Source of the DNA: Planctomycetota bacterium
Lineage (GTDB): Bacteria; Planctomycetota; UBA8742; UBA2392
Reading direction: 5' to 3'
NCBI GenBank assembly: GCA_019912315.1
Contig: JAIOJA010000010.1
Span: forward strand, 1-64,000
DNA length: 64,000 nt
In this document: positions 34,733 to 43,731 of the stretch, one piece after another
Layout of the letters: each line of letters opens with the position of its first letter
Position numbering within the stretch: position 1 is the first letter of the stretch
Position numbers and translations under genes: made by a program
The notes under the pieces: model-generated
What the model was told of the DNA's origin: nothing
Database searches by the model: none
The model's input: the letters and a program-made list of their open reading frames with translations, nothing else

Positions 34733-35166
34733 GCGGCCTCCTTGCCCGTGATGGCATCGGCGCGCATGGTATCGCTCGGGCCAGGCTCGAGGGGGTGTAC
34801 GTGTCGCCGGTACAGCTCGCAGATCACGATCAGGTTCAGCACGCCTGCCACGGCCGCATATACGGTGCCGGTCTGGTGGGCCATGACGCTGATGCTTTCA
34901 CCCAGATAGATGCCCTCCGGGTGACGCAGATAGTCAATCACAATGGATGCCGGCCCGGCCATCAGCTGGCACAGAAAGTACCAGAAGTGGTCCGTGGCGT
35001 TGATGGACGTGCCGTCGGACACAATCATCCCGGCGCCATACAGCCCGGCGATCATCACAAAATAAAACAACCCGTGCAGTTGCCGCCTGGCATAGAAGTG
35101 ACCCAGCCCGGGCACGAGCCAGCCGAGTGCCATCGCGAACCAGATGTTGACCTTGCGCTCCGCCAT
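34729..35166 (-). CDS. Polytopic membrane protein, 145 aa (DUF6677-like)
   Basis: Start ATG 35164-35166 (MAERKVNIWFAM); a GTG ten codons earlier is possible. Four hydrophobic helices can be drawn. The segment AMALGWLVPGLGHFYARRQLHGLFYF (about 6-31) is a TM2-like signature (GxxxPGxGHFY). The C-terminal tail is soluble (RHVHPLEPGPSD). DUF6677 membership is from memory of planctomycete proteins and is tentative. It is coupled to the 64-aa gene. Confidence 0.65.
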   Translation of the reverse strand: MAERKVNIWFAMALGWLVPGLGHFYARRQLHGLFYFVMIAGLYGAGMIVSDGTSINATDHFWYFLCQLMAGPASIVIDYLRHPEGIYLGESISVMAHQTGTVYAAVAGVLNLIVICELYRRHVHPLEPGPSDTMRADAITGKEAA

Positions 35167-35270
35167 GCGCGGGATGTTAGGCACGCGCGGCGTCACGCGC
35201 CAGTACCGACGTTTCGGGATGGAACGGACGCTCCGGCTTGTTATACAGCGCTGTCCAGAAAGGTTATGAG

Positions 35271-36236
35271 ATGAGCAACCACAAGGTACTGATCATTGGC
35301 TCCGGTCCCGCGGGCGACACGGCCGCTCTTTACGCCGCACGTGCCGGCTTGAAACCAAAGGTATTCGCGGGTTTCGGGGCGGGCGGCCCGCCGGGCGGGC
35401 AGTTGATGCTGACGACGGAGATTGAAAACTTCCCAGGCTTCCCGAACGGCGGTATCTCCGGGCCCGAACTCATGGCGCGTATGCGGCAACAGGCGATGGA
35501 TTTCGGCGCCGAGTTCGAGGACGTCGACGTAACGAAGGTCGATTTCAGCACTCGCCCTTTCAAGGTGTGGGTAGGCGAGCAGGAGTACCTGGGTGAAACG
35601 GTAATCATCGCCACTGGCGCGCGCTCCCGCATGTTGGGCATCAAGGGTGAAGAGAAACTGATCTCGCGCGGGCTGCACACCTGCGCGACCTGCGACGGTG
35701 CGTTTTACCGCAACAAAAGCATGATCGTGATCGGCGGCGGTGATACCGCCATGGAAGAAGCCACGTTCCTGACACGCTTCGGCGACGTGAATCTGGTGCA
35801 CCGGCGCGAAGAGTTCCGCGCCAGCAACACCATGCTCGATCGGGCCAAAAAGAACGAAAAGATCAGTTGGACACTCAACGAACAGCCAACCGAGTATCTG
35901 CTGCGCGAAAACGGCACCGTCTGCGGCATCAAAGCAAAAAACACCCAAACCGGCGAAGAGAAGGAAATCAAAGCCGACGGCGTGTTCCTGGCGATTGGAC
36001 ACATCCCGAACACCGACCTGTTCGAGGGTCAGCTCAAGATGCACGACAACGGCTATCTTGTTACGGGCGCCGAAGCTGGCGGGCCTGCGGGTCACCCCAA
36101 TACCTACACGAGCGTGGAAGGTGTGTTCGCGTGCGGCGACGTACAGGACCACACCTACCGCCAGGCGATCACAGCCGCTGGTACGGGCTGCATGGCGGCA
36201 ATCGACGCGGAACGCTGGCTGGCTGAGCGCGAGTAG
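35271..36236 (+). CDS. trxB: Thioredoxin reductase
   Basis: A 321-residue flavoprotein, NADPH-dependent. The FAD loop is IIGSGPAGDTAALYAARAG, the redox pair is CATCDGAFY (about 137-140), the NADPH loop is GGGDTAMEEATFL, and the late ACGDVQDHTYRQAITAAGTG holds the FAD ribityl/AI motif. The ATG at 35271 is preceded by AAAGG. The FAGFGAGGPPGGQLMLTTEIENFPGF segment matches the family. No thioredoxin gene is adjacent. The 3' end meets the converging methyltransferase gene without a gap. Confidence 0.95.
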   Translation: MSNHKVLIIGSGPAGDTAALYAARAGLKPKVFAGFGAGGPPGGQLMLTTEIENFPGFPNGGISGPELMARMRQQAMDFGAEFEDVDVTKVDFSTRPFKVWVGEQEYLGETVIIATGARSRMLGIKGEEKLISRGLHTCATCDGAFYRNKSMIVIGGGDTAMEEATFLTRFGDVNLVHRREEFRASNTMLDRAKKNEKISWTLNEQPTEYLLRENGTVCGIKAKNTQTGEEKEIKADGVFLAIGHIPNTDLFEGQLKMHDNGYLVTGAEAGGPAGHPNTYTSVEGVFACGDVQDHTYRQAITAAGTGCMAAIDAERWLAERE

Positions 36237-37046
36237 CTATGCCACTGCGCTGATAATCGGCACCTGCCAGCAGGCGTAGCCGTTGGGATTGCGGATGGCC
36301 GCGATCATGTCGTTCCAGTAGTCCCACACCTGTTGACGCGTCAATGTTGTATTGCCGGCGATCACGTCGCTGTAGCCGTCGCGCCAGGCTTCCCAGATGC
36401 GCGCAAACACCTCGCGCTCAACGCGTATTGTGTCCAGCACCACATAGTCAACGCGCACTTCCTTGCAGCCCAACTCGCTGAGCCAGCTAAACACCTTGCG
36501 ACCGCTGCGCAGATCGCTGCCGGTGTTGCGCGCAAAGGTGATCGGCCCGAGTCGCCAGAACTCGTCGGCATCCAGCTTTGTCGGGTAAAAGTGCATCATG
36601 CTGTAGTCTTCGGCCAGAATGTGAACCCGCCCGCCGGGCCTGGTTACGCGCACCAGTTCGGCCACAACCAGATGGGCGTCAGGCACCGCCTGCAGCATGT
36701 GGCGGCAGACCGCAAGGTCGAACGTGCCGTCCGTGTATCTCAACTCGAATGCGTCGCCGGAATCGTACGTCACCCGCTTACCCAGATCGGCGCTCAGCTT
36801 GCGCGCCGAGTTCAAATGAGACTCCTCCAGGTCTACGCCGGTGACCTGTGCGCCCGTAAACAACCGCGCCAGGCGTCGCGTGATCTCTCCGGTGCCACAA
36901 CCAAGGTCCAGGATCGTCGCCGGCTCTCCGTAGCGCCCGAACAACGGCATCTCCTGGGGCCAGATCGCCTGCGCCTGCGCGGCAAGGTTGCGCACCATGG
37001 ATTCATCCGCCATTTGCGCCTGTTGCGGATTGCGATTCACAGACAT
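36237..37046 (-). CDS. SAM-dependent class I methyltransferase, 269 aa
   Basis: Motif I is ATILDLGCGTGEITRRLA (about 43-60), the acidic residue is TGVDLEESHL, motif II DSGDAFELRYTDGTFDLAVCRHMLQAVPD, and post-motif LVRVTRPGGRVHI follows. This is a UbiE/Methyltransf_25-type Rossmann enzyme; the substrate is unknown. A C-terminal helical region of about 90 residues (RLGPITFARNTGSDLRSGRKVFSWLSE) may give specificity. Confidence 0.88.
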   Translation of the reverse strand: MSVNRNPQQAQMADESMVRNLAAQAQAIWPQEMPLFGRYGEPATILDLGCGTGEITRRLARLFTGAQVTGVDLEESHLNSARKLSADLGKRVTYDSGDAFELRYTDGTFDLAVCRHMLQAVPDAHLVVAELVRVTRPGGRVHILAEDYSMMHFYPTKLDADEFWRLGPITFARNTGSDLRSGRKVFSWLSELGCKEVRVDYVVLDTIRVEREVFARIWEAWRDGYSDVIAGNTTLTRQQVWDYWNDMIAAIRNPNGYACWQVPIISAVA

Positions 37047-37089
37047 GACGTAGTTCCCGACTTCAGGTCCAACTGCCGGTGTATGGCGA

Positions 37090-37464
37090 TCACGTCGGCA
37101 GGCTTATGGCGCGCACAGCCCTTAACAGCACGTACACAACGCCGCCCGCGCAGGCGGTCAGTAACCCGGCCACGATCAGGAACGCCGCAAGGAACACCAC
37201 TTCCGTAAAGAACGCCCCCACAAAACAGGCGCCGGCTATCGCCATCAACCCGAGGGCATACAGCCACAACTTGAGGCGAAGCTCCTTGAGGCGCCGGTCG
37301 GCCTTTTCGGCGTCGGCGGGAAACGAAAAGACACTGCGCCCGAATACGGTTCCGGGCGGAATGCGCTGAACGTCAACCTTCTCAACGCGAGTATGGGGCT
37401 CGTCGTCGCGCACGACTTCAGCCTCTACAACGCGCGGCGCGTGTTTTTCAGGCTCTATGCTCAT
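37090..37464 (-). CDS. Small membrane protein with two C-terminal helices, 124 aa
   Basis: The cytosolic part (1-65) is charged and carries a Glu/Arg-rich run (DRRLKELRLKLW). Two helices follow (LYALGLMAIAGACFVGAFF and EVVFLAAFLIVAGLLTACAGGVVYVLL). The start overlaps the stop of the diadenylate cyclase gene by 4 bases (ATGA), so it is probably a functional partner of that protein, perhaps its membrane anchor. No family recognised. Confidence 0.75.
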   Translation of the reverse strand: MSIEPEKHAPRVVEAEVVRDDEPHTRVEKVDVQRIPPGTVFGRSVFSFPADAEKADRRLKELRLKLWLYALGLMAIAGACFVGAFFTEVVFLAAFLIVAGLLTACAGGVVYVLLRAVRAISLPT

Positions 37465-38945
37465 TCGCCAGCTTCCGTCGGTACCTCGACACGGCTGCGT
37501 GACGGACTGATTGTCATTACCGACTTGCCGTTGCGGAATACCGTCACACGCCCCGTGCTCTGGGACAGCACAATCGCAAGCGCCCGGCTGGCCTTGGTCA
37601 TCGCGGCCGATACCCGGTGACGCGTGCCAAGCCCTGAAATCAGGTCCACCCTGATTTCCGCAGGCGGCGACAGATACGCGCCCGCGGACAACAAAACCCC
37701 GGCCCTGCTGACTACAAACGCCCCGTCGAGTGCGGAAAATTCCTTGACGGTCTCCTCGAGCGCGGGATCCAGAATGTTGCGCTCCGACTCGTCGTATCCC
37801 CGGAATGGGTTAATCGTCAACTGCTGGGTCATGTCGCGCACAAGCTCTTCATCGCCCAGTATCATCACGGTGCCGATTGGCTTGCCCTCTCGTCCTTCTT
37901 CCGACATCTCCAGCATCAGTTGCAGCGCGCGCTCAAAAACTTCCGGCAAAACGGTTTCCTTCGCCGTCTTGCTGAATATGCGCGAAATCATCAGACGCGG
38001 AGTCTCAATGCGAATCACATCGAACGAGTCGCTGTTCCGCTCGCCGCAGACAGCTACAACCCGCCGCCCCGCACCGAGAAGCCCCTTCGCGCCGGCCGAC
38101 AGCAGCGCGAGTTGCACCGCGCTTTCTTCGCTGAAATCGCCACGGGCGAGTTTCACCACCCCGCGCGCCTTGGCGGACAACGCCTCCGGAATCTCCGCCG
38201 CGCGCGTGGCGAGAATCAGTTTCTTCGTGATGAATGAGCCCAGCAAAGCCGGGTTACGGAACACATCCGTAAACAGGATGATCGCCTCCGCATCCACATC
38301 GTCGGCAAACCGAAGCAGGTTGCGAATCAACGCCCGTGTCACCTGTGGCAGGCGACGCGATACAATGATCCGGCGTTTGCGCACGTTTTCGCCGAGGGCG
38401 CTTTTGAGCTTCGCCGGAGTATCAGCCCGAATAGCCCGTTCCAGTCGATCCGGGTCATCGGGATCCTTGAACACATTGGCGAGTTGGCTAAGTACGCGCA
38501 GGTACACATCGTGGTTTCGCGGCGAGCTGATGAACAGGAAAATCAGATGCACGCGCCCCAGCTCGGGTCGCCCGTATTCAATGCCCGACTTGCTGCGCCC
38601 GATCACCATCACGAGCTCGTTGCTTACGTCCAGCATCGCGTGCGGCGCCGCCCAGCCCGCCCCCAACTGGGTGTTTAGGGCGGCCTCGCGCGCCTGTACA
38701 GCGGCGGACAGGTCCAACTGCTCGCCCGCCGTCAAGTTAAGCGCGCGCGAGGCCGAAGAAACAAGCTGCTCAAGCGCGCCGCCCTTGTCGCTGCCCTTGA
38801 TGCGGACCATGCGATTGCGGTGGACCAGGCTGCCGATTGTAGGACCATCATGATCCTGCGACGCGGATTCCTTCCCGCCCTCTTCGGGTTTACGCGTACC
38901 AGTGGAGCCTTTACCGGAACTCTTTTTCGCCATCGGCTGGTTCAC
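37461..38945 (-). CDS. PTS EIIA-like / PK_C-like / diadenylate cyclase (DAC) fusion, 494 aa
   Basis: Three-part architecture. Residues 45-165 resemble a PTS EIIA (fructose/nitrogen) domain: LGAGWAAPHA with the phospho-acceptor His at 102, then RVHLIFLFISSPRNHDVYLRVLSQLANVF. Residues 190-310 are an alpha/beta region resembling the pyruvate-kinase C-terminal-like domain of archaeal DacZ. Residues 340-480 are a DisA_N/DAC domain: DGAFVVSRAG with DGA at 407-409, and GLGTRHRVSAAMT with RHR at 442-444, the two catalytic motifs for making c-di-AMP from 2 ATP. Both motifs are intact. EIIA input into c-di-AMP synthesis is an inference. GTG start overlaps the stop of fmt (GTGA); an ATG four codons later is an alternative. 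Confidence 0.88.
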   Translation of the reverse strand: MNQPMAKKSSGKGSTGTRKPEEGGKESASQDHDGPTIGSLVHRNRMVRIKGSDKGGALEQLVSSASRALNLTAGEQLDLSAAVQAREAALNTQLGAGWAAPHAMLDVSNELVMVIGRSKSGIEYGRPELGRVHLIFLFISSPRNHDVYLRVLSQLANVFKDPDDPDRLERAIRADTPAKLKSALGENVRKRRIIVSRRLPQVTRALIRNLLRFADDVDAEAIILFTDVFRNPALLGSFITKKLILATRAAEIPEALSAKARGVVKLARGDFSEESAVQLALLSAGAKGLLGAGRRVVAVCGERNSDSFDVIRIETPRLMISRIFSKTAKETVLPEVFERALQLMLEMSEEGREGKPIGTVMILGDEELVRDMTQQLTINPFRGYDESERNILDPALEETVKEFSALDGAFVVSRAGVLLSAGAYLSPPAEIRVDLISGLGTRHRVSAAMTKASRALAIVLSQSTGRVTVFRNGKSVMTISPSRSRVEVPTEAGE

Positions 38946-39886
38946 TCACAGAAACGCATACCGGGCTTGAGACGCAGCCCGTTGGCCACATCCCGCGCGG
39001 GTTTGTGCGGCTTGCCCTCAAGTTGTACTTCGCTCAATGATATCGAGCCAGCGCCGCATCCCACGACGATTCCCCGTTTGTCTATCGCAAGAATTTCGCC
39101 AGGCGATCCGGGGCCATCATCAGAAACCACTTCCGCCCGGTGGACAATCACGCGGATTTCGCCCCTGTCCGGGATGCCCACCCATGTTTCGCCGCGCGGC
39201 CACGGCTGTACAGCCCGGATACGATTCACGACCTGTCGCGCCTCGCGGTCGAAATGCAACTCGCCGTCCGCCTTCTCAAGCGGCGGCGCGTAGCTGACCT
39301 GCGACTCATCCTGCGGCGTCGGGGTTATCTGTTCAATTCGCGCAAGCACATCCAGCATCATGTTGGCGCCGATCTCACCGGCTTCGCTCAGCAACTCACC
39401 GGCGGTCTTGGTCTGGTCCATGCGCCACGATTGCTGCATCAACACCGGCCCGGCATCCAGCTTCTTCACCAGGCGCATCACTGTAAGCCCGGATTCCACA
39501 ACGCCTTCCAGCACGGCACGCTGAACCGGAGCGGCGCCCCGGTACTTCGGCAACATGCTTGGATGAAAATTCAGGCAGCCATGTTTCGGCAAGTCCAGCA
39601 CCGCCTGCTTCAAAATCTGGCCGAAAGCCACGACAACAATGACGTCAGGTCGCAGCGCGGACAAGGCGTCAAGAGCTTCGCCGCGGCTTACCGCCTGCAC
39701 CTCATGCACCGGCAACCCTAGAGCCTTCGCCGCCTCGCCGACCGGGCTGGATTCCGCACCGCCACGACGCGAGCGCCGCGCCTGGGGCTGGGTGAACACC
39801 GCCGTCGGGCGAAAGCGTTCATCGCCGCTCATTGCGCGCAACGTTGGCAACGCGATCTCAGGTGTACCAAGAAACACTGTTCGCAT
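38942..39886 (-). CDS. fmt: Methionyl-tRNA formyltransferase
   Basis: A 314-residue Fmt. It transfers a formyl group from 10-formyl-THF to initiator Met-tRNA. The N-terminal MRTVFLGTPEIALPTL is classical; the catalytic NFHPSMLPKYRGAAPVQRAV contains the Asn/His pair, and LDAGPVL follows with the Asp. The C-terminal OB-fold (PLEKADGELHF, then VNRIRAVQPWPRGETWVG) is present. The start is ATG 39884-39886 rather than an upstream start (MYVAPMRT). No def (peptide deformylase) gene is adjacent. Confidence 0.95.
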   Translation of the reverse strand: MRTVFLGTPEIALPTLRAMSGDERFRPTAVFTQPQARRSRRGGAESSPVGEAAKALGLPVHEVQAVSRGEALDALSALRPDVIVVVAFGQILKQAVLDLPKHGCLNFHPSMLPKYRGAAPVQRAVLEGVVESGLTVMRLVKKLDAGPVLMQQSWRMDQTKTAGELLSEAGEIGANMMLDVLARIEQITPTPQDESQVSYAPPLEKADGELHFDREARQVVNRIRAVQPWPRGETWVGIPDRGEIRVIVHRAEVVSDDGPGSPGEILAIDKRGIVVGCGAGSISLSEVQLEGKPHKPARDVANGLRLKPGMRFCE

Positions 39887-39929
39887 GGGCGCAACATACA
39901 TTTCAGGCGGCAGGAAGTACCAAATGCAA

Positions 39930-39954
39930 GAAGCCGACGCAAAGCGTCGGCTTC
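39930..39954 (-). terminator. Hairpin terminator between fmt and the 763-aa gene
   Basis: GAAGCCGACGC, loop of three, and GCGTCGGCTTC, a perfect 11-base stem. On the minus strand it is followed by TTGCATTTGG. It lies 20 bases past the stop of the 763-aa gene. Confidence 0.65.
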
Positions 39955-39974
39955 CACGCGATTGAGTATGCTCG

Positions 39975-42266
39975 TTACTTCATCTTGTACGTCGTAAGCC
40001 CGGCGCTGCCCGCCACGAAGAATTCCTTGCCCTTGGGACTGATGGCGGCAAGCCCGCGTGGCTCCCGACTCCAGGCGTATAAAGTGATCGTTCCTTTGCC
40101 GATGTCCACGTCGAGGGCGCCGGCCGGGCAGGCGAACTTGCAGTTTCGTTCGTCGCCCGCGAACAGTCCGCCGAAGAACGGTGACGCCGCAGTTGCACCA
40201 TAGGTGCTGCGCCCCGGAAGCTCCTCGGACTTGAAGACCGCGCTGAAGCTGGTCTCTATGGCCTCGCCTTCGCTGCCTGGACCGATCACGGTGCAGTTGA
40301 TGCCCGTGTAGCTCCACTTGTTGATCTCGCTGATCAGCACCGCCTGCTTGCGCTTGGTAACAAAGCCGGTCACGGCCGTATCGCCGACATACATGGGGTC
40401 GGCTTCCGCGACGTTGTAAGCGATTTCGACGTCGCCCTTGGCGTTCACAAGAAACAGTCGCCCCTCGCCAATCTCTCGCTCCGCTATCAGGAACTCATCG
40501 CCTTTGTCATTGATCCAGTAACAGACGGCCATGGCGTCCTTGTACTCGCAGCGATAGATGCGCTCCGGCTCTCCACCCTCGAGCTTCTGCAACATCACGT
40601 TGCCGCCCTTGTCCTTGCCCTGGCTGAAGACCACGCCACTGAAATCCGGCATGGGGCGGGCCCAGGTGCCGTCGATAGCCGGCAGGCTCTTCTCGATCGT
40701 GTTGGTCGCAAGATCAATCAGCCATACGCCTTTGCCGCGGGCGCACGCCATCAGCTTCTTGCCCTTACTGTCGAAGGCAACGAACTCGCCAAGCGTGTTG
40801 GCTGGCAGCGCCGCCTCAAACGGAATGCTGTGAATCTCCTCGCGGGATTTGGCATCCAGAACAAAGACTCGGTCCAATGCCAGCACGGCGACCATCTTGC
40901 CGTCGTTGTCGTAGCTCATGCAGATTGGCTCAAAATCCACCGCCTGGGCCTTGTACAGCCATGTGGGTGTGTCGCTGGTGACACCCTGGAAAATCCCCCA
41001 CTGCGCCGCGATAACGCTGGCGCCGGGGGCGACGCTGGTAAACGGCTCGTCGTCGCCGTCGCCGGTGGCTTCGGCGTGGGTAATGCTGGTTTCCCAGAGG
41101 GCTTCCCCCGTGGCGAGTTTGATGCCTTTCACGGCCGCACGCTGGGGTGATTTGTTTTCGGCGAACACGCCGATGCCGCCCTCGGGCGCGAAGCCGTAGC
41201 AGGCGTCAAAGTAGTCGCACTTGTAGCCGACTTCCCAGGTACCGCGCGTGTGGATGTGTGAGTAGAGCGTGTCCTCGGAGTGCGCAACGAAGAACACGCC
41301 GGCGGGCTCTATACAGAACCGGTTGGCGTTGTTTCCCGACCACGATTTGGGCGATGTCTGCGCTTCCTTGAGGTTTCCCTTACGGTCGAACACCAGGCAC
41401 GTGAGTTCATGCGCGGCGTTGAAGCCCCCCGGCGTGCGCGGCCTCACCACCAGCACAATGATCTCGTTGTCCGTGACGGCGCATACCGCGTCGCGGTCTC
41501 TGGGCGGCACGCCATATTGGGCATGATCCCAGCTCAGGTTCACGCTTTTCTCGTCGGCGAAATGCAAGGTCGCGCCGGAGCCGGTGTACTTCTTCGCATC
41601 CTTGTCGTACTTGACCAGTACGCTCAACGCATATCTGCCGGCCGGACCGCCGTGCACGCGATAGGCTTCCGCGGCCAGCGCGCCGCTTTTCTCACGATTC
41701 CGCCAATCCTTCTTTTCGGTTGCGGGCTTGGCAGACGCTCGGGCCACGGCGCTGTCGTATCCCGCCGCGACTTTCACCTTACCCTTGAACGGATCGACAA
41801 ACAGGGTTGCAGCCTGGTCCGAAACCACGGCGTTGGCACCGCCATCGAATGACATGCGAGGGTTGTCAGGCAGGTCGGGCGCGTCTGTCGGCAGCTTGAC
41901 GTCATTCGCTTTCACCAGCCCGGTAATCAGGTCGACGACCGCGAACTTCAGGACTCGCGTGGAGGGCTCATAGGACACCAGGCGATAGGCCTTGTCCTCC
42001 GTGACCCCGATGCGTGGCTGCTCTTTGGCGGTCGGCAGCAAGTTGACGACTTCAAATGCACCGTCCGGCTTCACGTCCTCGATCTTCAGAGACGGAAAGC
42101 TCTGCTTGCCGGCGTTCTTGCCCCATTTGCTGTTGCCATTGCCACCGTTGGGAGCACCGCCTTTTCCCTTGCCTTTGCCGCCACCCCGCTGGGCTTCAAC
42201 GAGAATCGGCGCGGCGATCAACGCGAGCGCAAGAACCGTTGCCAGACACCACACCGTTTTGTTCAT
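39975..42266 (-). CDS. Large secreted protein with propeller-like repeats, 763 aa
   Basis: Start ATG 42264-42266 with AAAAGG upstream. Signal peptide MNKTVWCLATVLALALIAAPILVEA, cleaved near QRGG. A low-complexity Gly/Lys/Asn segment follows (GGGKGKGKGGAPNGGNGNS). The body consists of short beta blades (VDLITGLVKANDVKL, DRVFVLDAKSREEIHSI, GVWLIDLATNTIEKSL, LFLVNAKGDVEIAY) that look like a seven- or eight-bladed WD40/PQQ-like propeller. Function unknown; an extracytoplasmic binding scaffold is the best guess. Confidence 0.8.
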   Translation of the reverse strand: MNKTVWCLATVLALALIAAPILVEAQRGGGKGKGKGGAPNGGNGNSKWGKNAGKQSFPSLKIEDVKPDGAFEVVNLLPTAKEQPRIGVTEDKAYRLVSYEPSTRVLKFAVVDLITGLVKANDVKLPTDAPDLPDNPRMSFDGGANAVVSDQAATLFVDPFKGKVKVAAGYDSAVARASAKPATEKKDWRNREKSGALAAEAYRVHGGPAGRYALSVLVKYDKDAKKYTGSGATLHFADEKSVNLSWDHAQYGVPPRDRDAVCAVTDNEIIVLVVRPRTPGGFNAAHELTCLVFDRKGNLKEAQTSPKSWSGNNANRFCIEPAGVFFVAHSEDTLYSHIHTRGTWEVGYKCDYFDACYGFAPEGGIGVFAENKSPQRAAVKGIKLATGEALWETSITHAEATGDGDDEPFTSVAPGASVIAAQWGIFQGVTSDTPTWLYKAQAVDFEPICMSYDNDGKMVAVLALDRVFVLDAKSREEIHSIPFEAALPANTLGEFVAFDSKGKKLMACARGKGVWLIDLATNTIEKSLPAIDGTWARPMPDFSGVVFSQGKDKGGNVMLQKLEGGEPERIYRCEYKDAMAVCYWINDKGDEFLIAEREIGEGRLFLVNAKGDVEIAYNVAEADPMYVGDTAVTGFVTKRKQAVLISEINKWSYTGINCTVIGPGSEGEAIETSFSAVFKSEELPGRSTYGATAASPFFGGLFAGDERNCKFACPAGALDVDIGKGTITLYAWSREPRGLAAISPKGKEFFVAGSAGLTTYKMK

Positions 42267-42362
42267 GGTTTCCTTTTCGCCGCAGCAGGATAGCAATGGA
42301 AAACGCCCCGATTGCATTCGGATTATGCATTCAACCCATAGGTAGAGCGAGGGTTGCGAAAA

Positions 42363-43193
42363 TTACGCAGGAATCAGACGAATCCACCGCTCCAGGTTGC
42401 GTATGTGCTCAGGCTGCCGCCGTTGTGCATAAGCGCCCGCCAGGTTTCGCAGAAAGCGCGCCAGTATTTCGCGATCCTTGACCGGGTTCAGGTGCCGGTG
42501 CTCAACCGTTTCAACAAAACGGTTCAACAGCACCCGAATCTCGCCGGCCGTGAGGCGTCTGAAGCCGTCAAATGGGTCGAAATAGCTGCCAATTCGAAGG
42601 TCGGCATCACCGTAAAAGCCAAGGAAGTGCCCCGGTGCACCGATTCCGGTAACGGGCAGCTCAAGACGGCGCGCGACGAGAATGGCGACGCTGCACAGAC
42701 TGATCGGGACTCCCAGCCCGCTGTGAAGCACATGCGCAAGATAGCTGTTTTCGGGCGCGTGGTAGTCCTTGGCGTTGCCGCGAAGATGGTGCTCGCGATA
42801 CAACACACTCGCCAAAACGTGCAGCCCGTTGTCGAAGGCGCGGTCACCGCTAAGGCGGTCGCCAATCTCATTGGCGTAGGCATCCAGAGTGGCAGAAATG
42901 TCTACAGGAAGCGGATTTTCCGCGGTGCGGGAGATAAGGATCAGACCCTGCTCAAGCTCGACGCCTTTCAGGGACGCCCATTCGCCTTCTGCAGCACGAT
43001 AGCGGGCGCGGATCAAGCCGCTCTCTATGTTTGCCCTCACATGCTCGTTTGCGCCCATGCCGCGGGCCACTACCCGGTCTCGATCGGCCGGACTCATGAC
43101 CGCGATCTGGTCGATCAACGGGTCGGCATTGCCGAGGTCCGGGTCGTCCAGCAGGTGAATGAGTGCTTCCAGGTTGCCGGGCGTTATCGTCAC
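42363..43193 (-). CDS. SirB1-family transglutaminase-like protein, 276 aa
   Basis: Matches the SirB1/Transglut_core2 pattern: VLYREHHLRGNAKDYHAPENSYLAHVL, then HSGLGVPISLCSVAILVARRL, then ELPVTGIGAPGHFLGFYG and a late FDPFDGFRRLT. The transglutaminase-fold His is in PGHFL and the Asp in FDPF; the Cys in ISLCSV may be the third residue, but this is not certain. Many SirB1 members are non-catalytic and act as regulators. The C-terminal helical repeat region (RFLRNLAGAYAQRRQPEHIRNLERWI) is typical. Confidence 0.85.
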   Translation of the reverse strand: MTITPGNLEALIHLLDDPDLGNADPLIDQIAVMSPADRDRVVARGMGANEHVRANIESGLIRARYRAAEGEWASLKGVELEQGLILISRTAENPLPVDISATLDAYANEIGDRLSGDRAFDNGLHVLASVLYREHHLRGNAKDYHAPENSYLAHVLHSGLGVPISLCSVAILVARRLELPVTGIGAPGHFLGFYGDADLRIGSYFDPFDGFRRLTAGEIRVLLNRFVETVEHRHLNPVKDREILARFLRNLAGAYAQRRQPEHIRNLERWIRLIPA

Positions 43194-43236
43194 GCTCGCC
43201 CCTTCACAAGCCTGTGTACCAGCTTACTCTTATGCG

Positions 43237-43731
43237 ATGTTCGAAGGAAACGTGCATCGCCATAATGAGTGTCCCTGCTGCGGTATGCCCGCATCCGGCG
43301 AGGGCGACCGCTGCATCATCTGTGGCAACAGCCTACTGCTCGAAACCGTTTCCAACTGGCGCAAAGTCTACCACCCCTACAGTTACGCGGATGCAATGCT
43401 GGCCCACGCGACTTTGCAGGCACACGGGCTTACAGCCCGCCACCTGCACAGCAACATGGAGCGCGTTTTGTGCAGCAACGCCGGCGGCGTAATCGTGGTC
43501 GCGGAGGGCGAGCACCTGTTCGCCCAGGAAGTATTGCGTCAACTGCGGGGCGTACGTACGGACACCGAATACATGGAATGGCAGGAATGCAAACAGCGCA
43601 AAGCCCGCCGGCGCCGCATCATCATGGGTGCGGTGGCAGCAACGGCCGCTCTCGGCGCGGCGGCTGTGCTTGGGCTGATACTCGACGGGCGCCTCACGCC
43701 TGAGCCTGAGACGGCACAAGAGCATCGCTAG
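43237..43731 (+). CDS. Zinc ribbon + DUF2007 protein with C-terminal helix, 164 aa
   Basis: Start at ATG 43237 (MFEGNVHRHNE). A four-Cys zinc ribbon comes first (CPCCGM and CIICGN, about 13-32). A DUF2007-like domain follows (VYHPYSYADAMLAHATLQAHGL, GGVIVVAEGEHLFAQEVLRQL). A basic patch (KQRKARRRRIIMG) leads into one helix (AVAATAALGAAAVLGLIL). DUF2007 is a putative signal-transducing domain of unknown ligand. The TAG stop overlaps the GTG of the next gene, so they are coupled. Confidence 0.8.
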   Translation: MFEGNVHRHNECPCCGMPASGEGDRCIICGNSLLLETVSNWRKVYHPYSYADAMLAHATLQAHGLTARHLHSNMERVLCSNAGGVIVVAEGEHLFAQEVLRQLRGVRTDTEYMEWQECKQRKARRRRIIMGAVAATAALGAAAVLGLILDGRLTPEPETAQEHR

